A DNA stretch of 64,000 nt from Macrotis lagotis. Taxonomy: Eukaryota > Chordata > Mammalia > Peramelemorphia > Peramelidae. The position numbers were made by a program, and so were the translations under genes. Location of the stretch: positions 223,537,489 to 223,601,488 of the forward strand of contig NC_133661.1 of NCBI RefSeq assembly GCF_037893015.1, written 5' to 3'. How positions within the stretch are numbered: position 1 is the first letter of the stretch; every line of letters starts with the position of its first letter. Positions 54,585 to 64,000 of this stretch are shown here, in pieces. The notes beneath the pieces are model-generated. The model was given only the letters and a program-made list of their open reading frames with translations. It was not told the origin of the DNA and ran no database searches.

Positions 54585-56131
54585 TACACACTCCCATATA
54601 GATTTAAAATAATCAATATCCTTAGGCTTTTTGTTAGAAGAACAGGGAAGGCAAGAGTGTTTAAAACTAAATTCTGAACCTCTAAGCTATGTGTTATAGA
54701 CATTCTATAAGAAATCCTATACTTTAAACATCTATGATTTAATTGATATAGATGCTTCTTCCATAGAGGAAGACTACAAAGCCTCTATGCCTAGGTATTC
54801 AGGAGGATTTGAGGAACTATTGATAAGAGTCACAAATTTGAAACTCTAATTCAGCTAGGCTGCTCTTTAGGGGACAGACAGTCTATTTCCAAGGCCATAT
54901 TCCAAGGCTTTCCCAGGCTGATTGGATAGCTTTCAAGATGGCGATGTAAAGGCAGGAATTCCCAAAAAAACTCATTCCCCCCAAAACTCCCAAAGCACTA
55001 AAATTTCTGGCAGAAAAGGTCTGTTTCACTGGGAATGGGGGGAGGGGGGGTTGGAAAAAGCTGTAGTGCAGCACAGCTGGGCTGGAGCAAACCAGCTCCA
55101 GCCTTTCCGGAATAGCCCATGGGGCTCCTAGGTACTGGGGGGTGCCCGGGTCCAGGGCAGAGGTGGCAATTTCCAGACCTCCTACCCCCAGGATCATGGG
55201 GAACAGTTTGAAGTGGCAGTGGGAGAACTCTAAAGCACCTGCAGTGGGAATTGGGAAAGCACCTCCAGAGCACAGTCTTCAGACAGTAAGGGCATGCTCT
55301 TTCTGGGACAGAACTCTATTGTTTGCCCACACTCAGATCCAGGTTGCAGTTTGGGCTTCCATTCCACCATAGCCGAGCAAGGACTCTCCTCACAGCTTTA
55401 GGGCAGAGGGGAGGGCCTGTGGTCATCCACATATCAAAGCACAGGCCAAGAAAGCAGTTAAAGCCTCTCATGAGACCTTAGAGGAATTAAAGTCCCAGTG
55501 GGCTGTCCCCCAAATCCTCCAAACCCTTGGAAATATGGTATATCAGTCAAAGGCCGAGGAAATGAGTAAACAAAAGAAAAAATCTGACAGTAGAAAATTA
55601 TTTTGATCCCATGGAGGATTCAGAAGATGACAAAAATCAAAGCTTCTGTATCCAAAACCTCCAAGAGAAATAGAAAATAGGCTCAGGTTATGGATGAGCT
55701 CAAAAAAGACTTTGAAAAGCAATCAAAGGGAGGTAGAGGAAAAATTGGGAGAAATGAGAGTGATATAGATAAATCATGAAAACCAAATCAATAGCTTGAT
55801 AAAGGAAATACAATACTAAAGAAAACAACAGGTTAAAAACTAGTTTAGGCCAAATGGAAAAAATAACATAAAAGGCAAACAAGGAGAAGAATGCCTTAAA
55901 AAGCAGAATTGACCAGCTGGAAAAGGAGATAAAAAATGCTCTTTGAAGAAAAAAACTCCTTCAAATGCTGAATGGAACAAAAAGAAGCTGATGACTTTGC
56001 AAGAAATCAGGAAGAAATAAAACTATTCCAAAAACCCCCCAAAATTAGAAGAACATGTGAAATATCTCATTGGAAAAACAACTGACCTCAAAAACAGATC
56101 CTGGAGAGAGAATTTAAAAATTATTGGGCTA

Positions 56132-56647
56132 ATTGAGCTGCCCCACAACACATCTTTGAAGAGTGACAGAGTAAAAGGAGGGAAAAAATATAATAGATGG
56201 TAGTGGGGAGGAATGGATCGAGGGAATTACAATCAGCAACTATGGAAAAATATCGAAGTAACTTCTATGACGGAATTATGATAAAGAATGTGATCCAGCC
56301 AAGACAGAGTTGATGGTATCAGAACACAGACCGAAACACATTTTTTTCTCTTTCTTTCACTTTATTTCTCATGAGGTTTTTATATTTTTGTGGGGGGATG
56401 GGATATTATGCTTACTCTTAAAACAAGTATTTCAGTAATGTATAAATAAATTAGGGGCGGCTAGGTGGCGTAGTGGATAAAGCACTGGCCTTGGAGTCAG
56501 GAGTACCTGGGTTCAAATCCAGTCTCAGACACTTAATAATTACCTAGCTGTGTGGCCTTGGGCAAGCCACTTAACTCCATTTGCCTTGCAAAAATCTAAC
56601 CCCCCCCCCAAAAAAAAACAACAAACAAACAAATAAATTAAAGAAAA
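56132..56647 (+). mobile_element. Truncated 3' end of a related element inserted in ORF1
   Basis: 56225-56450 resembles 57745-57960 (AAAAATATCGAAGTAACTTC, TTTATTTCTCATGAGG, GGGATATTATGCTTACTCTT). Flanks TTTAAAAATTATTGGGCTA (56113-56131) and TTTTAAAAATTGGGCTA (56648-56664) look like its target duplication. Confidence 0.7.
56454..56630 (+). mobile_element. WSINE1-type SINE in the L1 tail
   Basis: Forward copy. Perfect 10-bp duplication AAATAAATTA at 56444-56453 and 56631-56640. Tail contains a C10 run. Confidence 0.95.
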
Positions 56648-57665
56648 TTTTAAAAATTGGGCTATCTGAAAGCCACAACCAGGAAAATAGCCTAGACTTC
56701 ATTTTTCAAGAAATAATACAGCAACACTGACCTGAGATCCTATAAGCAGAGGGTAAAATAGAAATTGTGGGAATTCACCAATTCCCTCCTGAAAGAGATC
56801 CCAAAAGAAAAACTTCCAGGAATATTATAACCAAACTCCAAAACTTCTAAGTCAAAGAGAAAATACTAAAAGTGCCAGGAAAAAACAATTCAACTACCAT
56901 GGCTCTATACTCAGAATTACACAGGTGTTGGCAGCATATACAATAAAGGCTCATAGGGCCTGGAATATGATATTCCAGAAGGCAAAAGATCTTGGTTTAT
57001 AACTGAGAATCAACTACCCAGCAAAAACAAACAACCTCTTCCAGGGGAAAAGATGGACTTTCAATGAAACAGGAGACTTTCGAACTTTTCAAATGAAATA
57101 ACCAGAGCTGAACAGAAAGTTTGATCTCCAAGTACAGGACTCTGGTGAACCATAGAGAGGGCGGAAGAGAAGGACTAACTATGAGAAACTTAATTGAACT
57201 GTTTATATTCCTGCATGGGAAGAAAATACTGATGATGCATATGAACATTCTCATTTATAAGAGCAATTAGAAGGAGCATATATAGACAAGGCACAGAAGG
57301 AGCTGAATATAATAGTATAATACAGTAGAAAGATGGAGTCAATGGGTGATTACAGGAAAGTACTGGGGGAGGGGGGAAGAAGGGGTTAAGATATTTTACT
57401 TAAGAGCCAAGAAAAAGCTTTTTCAATGGAGTGGAACAGGGGAAGGTGGGGGGGGGGGGTGAGTGAGTCTTCATTCTTATCAGAAATGGCTCAGAGGAAA
57501 TAACATACACACTTAATAGGGTATAGAAATCTATCTTACTCTAGAGAAAAATGAAAAGAAAGGGATGGGATAAGGAGGAGTGGGGGGAAGGAAGGGAGGA
57601 GTAGGTGCTAGACACGGAAGATCATGGGAGAGTGTACTCAGATACAAGAACAGGGACAAGGTGAA

Positions 57666-57667
<2 letters not shown>

Positions 57668-57709
<42 letters not shown>
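57668..57709. repeat. (GA)n microsatellite
   Basis: About 20 units in the 3' part of the L1 relative. Confidence 0.97.
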
Positions 57710-57712
<3 letters not shown>

Positions 57713-58090
57713 GATAAATGAGAGTGGGAAGGAATAGAGTGGATGGAAATACAGCTAGTAATAGCAACTGTGGGAAAAATATTGAAGCAACTTCTCTGGT
57801 GGACTTATGATAAAGAAGGCAACTCATCCCAGAGACAGAGCCATTGGAATCTGAACAGACTGAAGTACATTTTTTTCTCTCACTATTCTTGCAGTTTCTC
57901 ATCTTTGTGGGGGGTAGGGTGGGATATTATGTTTACTCCTAACAAGATTATTGTAATAATATAAAATAAATACACAACAACAACAAAAAGAACTCAGGGC
58001 CCCTTCTATGATACCTGAATAGAATTTTAGGGGCTATCAGTGGAAAGATACATTTATATTATTTATAATTATTCCCACTTGAGGAATATA

Positions 58091-58092
<2 letters not shown>

Positions 58093-58130
<38 letters not shown>
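58093..58130. repeat. (TC)n microsatellite
   Basis: 19 units followed by ATATATAT. Confidence 0.97.
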
Positions 58131-58138
<8 letters not shown>

Positions 58139-58353
58139 CTCACTATATAAAATTGAATAGTTCTTGCCTACTTATATATGGAGTACTTCTTGTCTATGTA
58201 TAGTCTTCTAGTATATTCAGGTGATTTGCCTCAAAGGGTAAATAGAAGGTATTCTCATTAACAACACTTTTATCTTCCCAGTTACCCAGGTTATTATTTC
58301 TAGAATCACTTGGAAAGCCAAGACTATTTATTCCTTAATAAATGTTTGGTGAG

Positions 58354-58486
58354 AGGCAGCTAGGTGTTGCAGTGGATAGAGCACCAGCCCTGGAGTCAGG
58401 AGGATCTGAGTTCAAATGCAGCCTCAGATACTTAATAATTACCTAGCTGTATGACCTTGGGCAAGTCACTTTACCCCATTGCCTTA
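58354..58486 (+). mobile_element. WSINE1-type SINE
   Basis: Forward copy. Flanks AATAAATGTTTGGTGAG (58337-) and AATAAAATGCTTGCTGAG (58487-) form an imperfect duplication, so probably older. Confidence 0.9.
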
Positions 58487-58530
58487 AATAAAATGCTTGC
58501 TGAGTTGAATTAAACAGTAACAATAGCTGA

Positions 58531-58573
58531 TTGTGTGTGTGTGTGTGTACACACACACACACACACACACACG
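58531..58573. repeat. (TG)n(AC)n palindromic microsatellite
   Basis: (GT)8 runs into TACACAC and (AC)n, so each half can pair with the other. Confidence 0.95.
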
Positions 58574-58799
58574 CATATAGTCTTCCCATGTCACCCTTCC
58601 TCTACAAGAATGAGGAACAAACATCATCACCCTACTATTCAATAAACTCCACTGGCTGCCCTATTACTTCCAAGATCAAATTATAAAGTCCTCTACTTGA
58701 CATTTAAAGCTATTTATAACTTGATTCCTTACTACCTTCCCACTCTTCTTGAACTTTACTTTTCTCCATGTAATCTACAATAGTTTCAAAATCTTGTTG

Positions 58800-58950
58800 A
58801 GGGGCAGCTAAGTGGCGCAGTGGATAGAGCAACAGCCCTGGAGTCAGGAGTACCTGAATTCAAATCCGGCCTCAGACACTTCATAACTTCATAATTACCT
58901 AGCTGTGTGGCCTTGGGCAAGCCACTTAACCCCATTTGCCTTGCAAAAAA
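58800..58950 (+). mobile_element. WSINE1-type SINE
   Basis: Forward copy. Perfect 12-bp duplication AAAATCTTGTTG at 58788-58799 and 58951-58962. Has an internal ACTTCATAACTTCATAA duplication. Confidence 0.95.
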
Positions 58951-59379
58951 AAAATCTTGTTGTCTACCTTTTAACATTCTTATACTCATTTCTTTTCTCT
59001 CCACCCACATGGTATCACATTCTTCCAGGTTCTCAGCATTTCTTGCTAAGACTATTTCAAGTCACCTAATTGATCTCCTTGCTCTTTCTAATCCATCTTT
59101 CAAACATTTGCCAAATTGACATAGCCAAAGCAAAAGCCTTAGTAACTTCCTTACAGATTCAAAACTGAAAACTTCTCTGCAGTTAAAATTCTTTACAATG
59201 TAATTCCAACCCATCTTTTCAAGCTGATCACACATTACTTCCCTTCACAATGATATAGCCAGATTTACCTATTTTCTAATCCCAGTATATGACCATTCCT
59301 CTTCTCTTAATATTGTACCTTTGCACAGGCTATTATTCTCTATGTTTGGAATTTTTTTCTCCTCATATCTGTCTCATGA

Positions 59380-59630
59380 AGAAGGAAGAAACATGTAAGA
59401 AGTGCCTACTATACCTTAAGAGCCTACCATGTGCCAGAACCTGAGCAAGGTGCTTCACAATTTGCTGGATTGGATCCTTACAACTCTGGGAGGCAGGGCT
59501 ATTATTATGTTTACTTGAAAGTTTAGGAAAATGAGGTAGGCAGGTTAAGGGACTTGTCTAAATTAAATTTAGGTCTTACTAATCACTAACCTAGCTCTTG
59601 AGTTATCCACTGTATTACTCAGTCTCTTGA
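59380..59630 (-). mobile_element. MIR SINE
   Basis: Reverse copy: CCTACCATGTGCCAGAACCT, TACAACTCTGGGAGGCAGG, GGCAGGTTAAGGGACTTGTC. Confidence 0.8.
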
Positions 59631-59839
59631 AATCTCTAGCTCCCTCAAGGAAATCTTTCCTGATTCCACTAGTTGTTTGTGCTCTCTAAACTGCATAACT
59701 CCCCTGGACTTCCACCCAAAATTACTTTCTGAATATATTTATATTCTATCAATGTACATGAAGTTTACCTCAGTAAAGATCTTTCACTTCTGTCTTTTGA
59801 TTCCTAATGTCTGGCTGAGTGAAGGTGCTTTATTAAAAA

Positions 59840-60670
59840 AAAAATGTTGAACTGAAATGAATACACACAGAATGCAAGATTCAGGCAAGGTCTAGAGGGG
59901 TTGTCTATAGAATGGAGGGAAGTTGACTATAGACATATAATTGGGCTTCCCTCTCCAAGAATCCTCAATTCCCACTTCAAAAAAATTCACATTTTCACTA
60001 AAGTTTGGCACACCTCACACTATATATACTGAAGACTTTTAAAACTTTTTTAAAAAAATTCATCCATTTAGGTGTATAATCTTACATTATATATCCTTGT
60101 TAGAGGAGATCTTGTAATATTGAGGGAGGGTTCTTTCCTCCACAATAATTCTAAATATAAAACAATGTTTCTTACTTTCTGTATGTACTTGAAGTTGGAA
60201 AAAAATGAAAGATATTGTGAGATACTGTCATGTCTATAAATGGCAAATGCATCACACAATTACTTTTCATAAATAGAAGTAACCTAGTAACCCAGAAATA
60301 CTAGTATGACAAATAAAATTTCACTTATTTAGCAAAAATTTATTGAGTTCCTACTATTTGAAAGCTGCTTGCTATTAGGTATTGAGGAATTATAGGTAGC
60401 ATGTATTTAATAAAGTTTTATCATTCATTGACAAAGGAAATAGCTGAAAGAAGGCAGAGGGAATAATATAAACTAGGCAAACAAGTTTAGGCTGTATCCT
60501 TAAACAGGATTAATAATCCCTTTTGTCTGGGGCAAAACAGTTGTTCAAGGGGAAATTTTTGCTTTTTTATTTTTCTTTGGGACAGTAAAGGATGATTTAG
60601 AGAACATAATTAATAGATTTGTAGTGAAAAGTGAAAGAACTAGTAAGAAGACATAAAGTAAAGCTGCAAA
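59840..60670. other. Intronic, little recognised
   Basis: A weak L2/MIR-like piece near 60310-60420 (TTTATTGAGTTCCTACTATT). Otherwise A+T-rich without assignable content. Confidence 0.4.
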
Positions 60671-60675
60671 CAGCT

Positions 60676-60736
60676 GAGTTGAGTTACAGCAAAGGAGTTC
60701 AGTCTCAGATGGTTAAGCCATATACCATCATGTATA
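60676..60736 (+). repeat. Unassigned 62-bp direct repeat, copy 1
   Basis: GAGTTGAGTTACAGCAAAGG through GCCATATACCATCATGTATA recurs at 61997-62058 with about five differences. Confidence 0.88.
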
Positions 60737-60841
60737 AGAAGATATGAATAAGTTCTGGGAAGTACAACTTTGAGTAATGAAACAAATGATGATCTTGGAA
60801 AATAAGGACAATTCAGCAGAGGAACTGAAGTTGTAGAAGTC

Positions 60842-60996
60842 TTTTTTTTTTTAGGTTTTTGCAAGGCAAATGGGGTTAAGTGGCTTGCCCAAGGCCACAC
60901 AGCTAGGTAATTATTAAGTGTCTGAGACCGGATTTGAACCCAGGTACTCCTGACTCCAGGGCTGGTGCTTTACCCACTGCGCCACCTAGCTGCCCC
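60842..60996 (-). mobile_element. WSINE1-type SINE
   Basis: Reverse copy near consensus. Perfect 10-bp duplication TGTAGAAGTC at 60832-60841 and 60997-61006. Confidence 0.96.
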
Positions 60997-61024
60997 TGTA
61001 GAAGTCATTTCTAAGAGAAAATAT

Positions 61025-61910
61025 ATTACCACATTTCCCCATGTATAAGACACACCCTTAATTTGGGGGCCCGAAATTGAAAAAAAAAACACATAAAGTT
61101 ATTGAACTCAAGTTTTACTCATCATGAAATTCAAGGACCTTCTGCTCACAGCTTTCAGGCATCTTTTGGGCAAATCTGGTGTGTGGACACATGCTTAGTC
61201 CATTCTGTTTCATGAACTTTTAAAGCACCAATTGTGTTCTCCTTTGAAATCAGTTCTTTTTCATCAGCAATTCTTCTTGCCTCATGCTGAACCATCTTTG
61301 TGGGCATAAGAATTCAAAAAAGCCCTTTGCTCTTCAAGTCCCTTTCTTCATCAGGCCATTTTGCTGACTTGCTTCTCATGGCCTTCTTCTGCCCTGGTGT
61401 TTCACATAGCCAGTTGGAGGAGTACCAAACTGATCTTCTGCAGGACAATTTCTATTCTCTTCTTCTTCTTCTTCTTCTTCTTCTTCTTCTTCCCAAGGCA
61501 ATGGGGTTAAGTGGCTTGCCCAAGGCCACACAGCTAGGTAATTATTAAGTGTCTGAGGCCAGATTTGAACCCAGGTACTCCTGACTCCAAGGCCAGCGCT
61601 CTATTCACTACGCCACCTAGCCAACCCATCATTATGCAACCTAGCCACCACCATTCACTTCTGTAAACTGGAACACTTTTAATTTGAATTCAGTACTGTA
61701 TGAAAATCTTTTCCAAGTCATTTCTGGGCAGAATGTGGAAAAAAGTAACCTAATATACTGGTAACAAATGCAAAACAATGAACACCAAGACAATAAGTGC
61801 AAAAAAGCAGGAAAAGTAAAAAATTCTTCAACTACTGTATAGGACACTTCCAGTTTTTAGATCTCAAATTTTTCAAAAGAAAAAAGTTGTCTTATGCTTG
61901 GGGAAATACA

Positions 61911-61912
<2 letters not shown>
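61025..61912 (-). mobile_element. pogo-type (Tc1/mariner superfamily) DNA transposon, deleted derivative
   Basis: Left end ACCACATTTCCCCATGTATA then AGACAC. The right end, reverse complemented, reads CTGTATTTCCCCAAGCATAA then GAC, so the terminal inverted repeats match; both ends abut TA-rich DNA. On the minus strand, residues KRFSYSTEFKLKVFQFTE (about 61700) match the Brinker-type helix-turn-helix start of pogo/POGK-like transposases. Beyond the inserted SINE, AKGFF, KFMKQNGLS and QKMPESCEQKVLEFH match the CENPB-type HTH region. The catalytic DDE part is absent and there are several stops and frame changes, so it is inactive. The SINE at 61455-61630 splits it. Confidence 0.72.
61455..61630 (-). 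mobile_element. WSINE1-type SINE with (CTT)n tail
   Basis: Reverse copy (AAGGCAATGGGGTTAAGTGG to CTACGCCACCTAGCC). Its tail has become a (CTT)12 microsatellite at 61456-61492. No clean target duplication seen. Confidence 0.93.

Positions 61913-61970
<58 letters not shown>
61912..61970. repeat. (TA)n microsatellite
   Basis: About 29 units, starting at the outer end of the pogo-type element. Confidence 0.97.
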
Positions 61971-61996
61971 GAAGTCATTAGCAAATATTTCCCTCT

Positions 61997-62058
61997 GAGT
62001 TAAGTTACAGCAAAGGAGTTCAGTATCAGTTTGGTTAAGCCATATACCATCACGTATA
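61997..62058 (+). repeat. Unassigned 62-bp direct repeat, copy 2
   Basis: GAGTTAAGTTACAGCAAAGG through ATACCATCACGTATA, same orientation as copy 1. The pair brackets the pogo-type relic. Confidence 0.88.
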
Positions 62059-62313
62059 ATTCTATCCATTTTACCAATGCTTATTTATTGTGAAATCCTT
62101 GAATCTTTAAGGGTCACTTCTCCTATGCACTTAATATGTTGTAATGTGTATTTTAATTACCTATGTATATATTTTCCCCAATATAATAAATACATCTATC
62201 AACTAATCTGTAATTCTCAAAGTAGCCACAAAGTAAGTTATTAGATGTACAAATTCTACATCCATTTGCCATCTCCCCCATTAGAATTTGCCATTGAGTG
62301 ATTGTTTCATTCT

Positions 62314-62489
62314 TTTGTTTGTTTTTGTTTGTTCGTTTTTTTAGGTTTTTTTCCCCAAGGCAATGGGGTTAAGTGGTTTGCCAGAGGCCACACAGCTAGG
62401 TAATTATGAAGTGTCTGAGACCGCATTTGAATCCAGGTACTCCTGACTCCAGGGCCGGTGCTCTCTTCACTGCGCCACCTAGCCGCCCC
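62314..62489 (-). mobile_element. WSINE1-type SINE
   Basis: Reverse copy. Flanks GATTGTTTCATTCT (62300-62313) and GATTGTTTCACTCT (62490-62503), one mismatch. Tail region has a TTTG-rich expansion. Confidence 0.95.
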
Positions 62490-62509
62490 GATTGTTTCAC
62501 TCTTGATAC

Positions 62510-63435
62510 TTATATATCTCTTGGATTGGCACATAGCAGGTTCTAAATAAATTTGGTTGATTGATAGGGATGCTGTCAAATTGAAATGAGGTTACATTTA
62601 TAAAATATTTTGTAAATTAAAATGTATTAACTCCTCTTTTGCTATATAAGTTTATGTTTGTGTTAATTTCCCTAACCAGATCTTATATTTTATAACTTCT
62701 AGTACTTTGAAAAACTCCTAGAACTTTGGGAATTGGAAAATACTTATCTTTGCAATGTTTCTTTGTCCCCTAACATACAATTCATTTTCATTTGTGATTA
62801 ATGAAAAACTTTATCAAGGATGAAAAAAATAAAAATTGAATTCTAAGAACATATCATGCATAGTTCAAGTTTTTGTCTTTCCTTTTTATATCTATGTTCT
62901 TTATACTAAAAAAATAAGAAAATTGGGCTAAAGAGATGATACTGAAGATGCTATGATTTCCAAATAGCAATGTTTGGGAAAATTTTTAAAATTTGAGTAA
63001 AATTTTGGTAGTTTTTTGGGAACTAAGAAAATTTACGAAAATTTTGATCACAGCCAGGTCCTTGTTTTGAATAATAATATATTTCCATCTTAATAGTGTA
63101 AAGGGGGGGATCAGGAAAAAAAAAAAGCAAAAAAAGCCTAACTGCTAACTTCTGTCTGATTTATCAAAAATAATCTCATAAGTGGGAACAAAAAAAATCA
63201 TTAATTTTCAACTCTCCCTTACATACTACATTTAAGAATAGTGTTAAATAATAGAAGTTAGCCAAAAGGCTAGTGGTAGGATTTTTTTTAACCAGAGAAA
63301 CCCAAGAAGGTCTAGAAAAGGCATATTTAATTGACCTTTAAATTAATCATGAGTTATCTAAGCAACTTTTGTGTACTATTCAATTCAGGTTGAGATTTTT
63401 AGATTACTTAATTTTCAATTTCTTATCCATATTAA
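62510..63435. other. Intronic, nothing recognised
   Basis: A+T-rich. No gene or named repeat. Confidence 0.5.
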
Positions 63436-63446
63436 ATGAGATTTTT

Positions 63447-63595
63447 TTTAGGTTTTTTTTTTTTGCAAGGCAAATGGGGTTAAGTGGCTTGCCCAAGGCC
63501 ACACAGCTAGGCAATTAATAAGTGTCTGAGACCGGATTTGAACCCAGGTACTCCTGACTCCAAGGCCGGTGCTTTATCCACTATGCTAGCTGCCC
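63447..63595 (-). mobile_element. WSINE1-type SINE
   Basis: Reverse copy. Perfect 11-bp duplication ATGAGATTTTT at 63436-63446 and 63596-63606. The head lacks a few bases (CTATGCTAGCTGCCC). Confidence 0.95.
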
Positions 63596-63642
63596 ATGAG
63601 ATTTTTATTAAGCTATTGTTTTGGCAAAATAATTATTGTTAG

Positions 63643-63796
63643 GGGCGGCTAGGTGGCGCAGTGAATAGAGCGCTGGCCTTGGAGTCAGGAGTACCTAGGC
63701 TCAAATACGACCTCAGACACTTAATAATTGCCTAGCTGTGTGGCCTTGGGCAAGCCACTTAACCCCATTGCCTTGAAAAAAATCTAAAAAAAAAAT
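63643..63796 (+). mobile_element. WSINE1-type SINE
   Basis: Forward copy. Flanks AATTATTGTTAG (63631-63642) and AGTTATTGTTAG (63797-63808), one mismatch. B-box altered to GGCTCAAATAC. Confidence 0.94.
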
Positions 63797-64000
63797 AGTT
63801 ATTGTTAGTTATCATTTAATTTTATTTATTAAGGCCTATTCATGCTTTATTTTTGCTTGGTAGTGAGCCCTAGTTCTCAAGGCAAAAATAAATCGTGTAT
63901 TCCACCAAGTCCCACAGAGCTGAAAAGATTTGATGTTGAAGTAAAGTAGGTAAGAAAAGTAGGGAGATGTTTATTCTCAAAGTTTCCAAAGTTGAAAATT

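Larger units (their letters stand above)
54930..57965 (+). mobile_element. L1 relative with 5' UTR and ORF1 but no ORF2 (HAL1-like), interrupted
   Basis: Begins near TTTCAAGATGGCGATG, the L1 5' hallmark. After a G+C-rich leader comes ORF1-like sequence: a coiled-coil-type stretch (GAAATGAGTAAACAAAAG and on), the AAAAATTATTGGGCTA block, TGAAAGAGATCCCAAAAGAA, and AGAATCAACTACCCAGCAAA near the C-terminus. It then runs straight into 3' UTR-type sequence (TAGAAATCTATCTTACTCTA, a (GA)n run, GGGATATTATGTTTACTCC). No ORF2 is visible. An internal block at 56132-56647 is foreign. Alternative: an L1 with ORF2 deleted. Confidence 0.7.
58590..59830 (+). mobile_element. L3/L2-type LINE 3' region, interrupted
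   Basis: ATCAAATTATAAAGTCCTCT, TTTAAAGCTATTTATAACTT, CACCCACATGGTATCACATT, AGGAAATCTTTCCTGATTCC and GTCTGGCTGAGTGAAGGTG follow L3 order. A SINE (58800) and a reverse MIR (59380-59630) are inserted. Confidence 0.7.

Noticed and set aside
54883-55372. Overlapping 70-100 residue open frames on both strands
   Set aside because: They lie in the G+C-rich leader of the L1 relative, lack conserved protein features and disagree between strands; chance frames.
57531-57902. 123-residue minus-strand open frame with a serine/leucine run
   Set aside because: The run is the translated (GA)n microsatellite; the rest is L1 3' UTR.
60842-63800. Regularly spaced near-identical units considered as a CRISPR-like or satellite array
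   Set aside because: They are separate SINE copies in both orientations, each with its own target duplication.

Overview
The window is non-coding-rich mammalian DNA carrying one protein-coding gene, a complete coding sequence of BTBD7 (BTB/POZ domain-containing protein 7) on the minus strand. The repeats point to a marsupial, most likely an Australian one and perhaps a dasyurid. About 35 copies or fragments belong to a tRNA-like SINE of the WSINE1 type. Alongside are MAR1 SINEs with an RTE-like tail, THER/MIR elements, marsupial-type L1 3' ends and CR1-clade LINEs (L2/L3). The species call rests on recalled repeat families, not on a search.

Layout: 1-2890 is intergenic, lying past the 3' end of BTBD7, and holds old SINE and LINE debris. 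2890-7411 is the inferred 3' UTR of about 4.5 kb, free of recognisable SINEs but with a (TG)22 tract. Ten coding exons follow on the minus strand: 7412-8227, 9272-9697, 14425-14603, 16217-16406, 17646-17789, 19095-19255, 28347-28422, 30228-30436, 52347-53426 and 53930-54011. Every junction is GT-AG, the phases agree, and the summed CDS is 3,363 nt (1,120 residues plus stop). The exon with the ATG probably begins at 54117 with 106 nt of 5' UTR. From there to 64000 is the first intron. No CpG-rich promoter is visible, so the first non-coding exon and promoter should lie beyond the window.

The introns are built largely from layered retroelements. The 21.9-kb intron between 30437 and 52346 holds antisense and sense L1 pieces, CR1/L3 remnants and SINE clusters, several inserted into each other with readable target-site duplications. 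The first intron carries an ORF1-type L1 relative (about 54930-57965), itself split by a second L1 tail and then a SINE. It also carries a deletion derivative of a pogo-type DNA transposon (about 61025-61912), again split by a SINE.

I found no operon-like system, CRISPR array, RNA gene or clearly new genetic system. The points most worth a second look are the nested insertions, two unexplained short direct repeats (44788/47808 and 60676/61997), the pogo relic, and the myristoylation-plus-basic-patch N-terminus of BTBD7.
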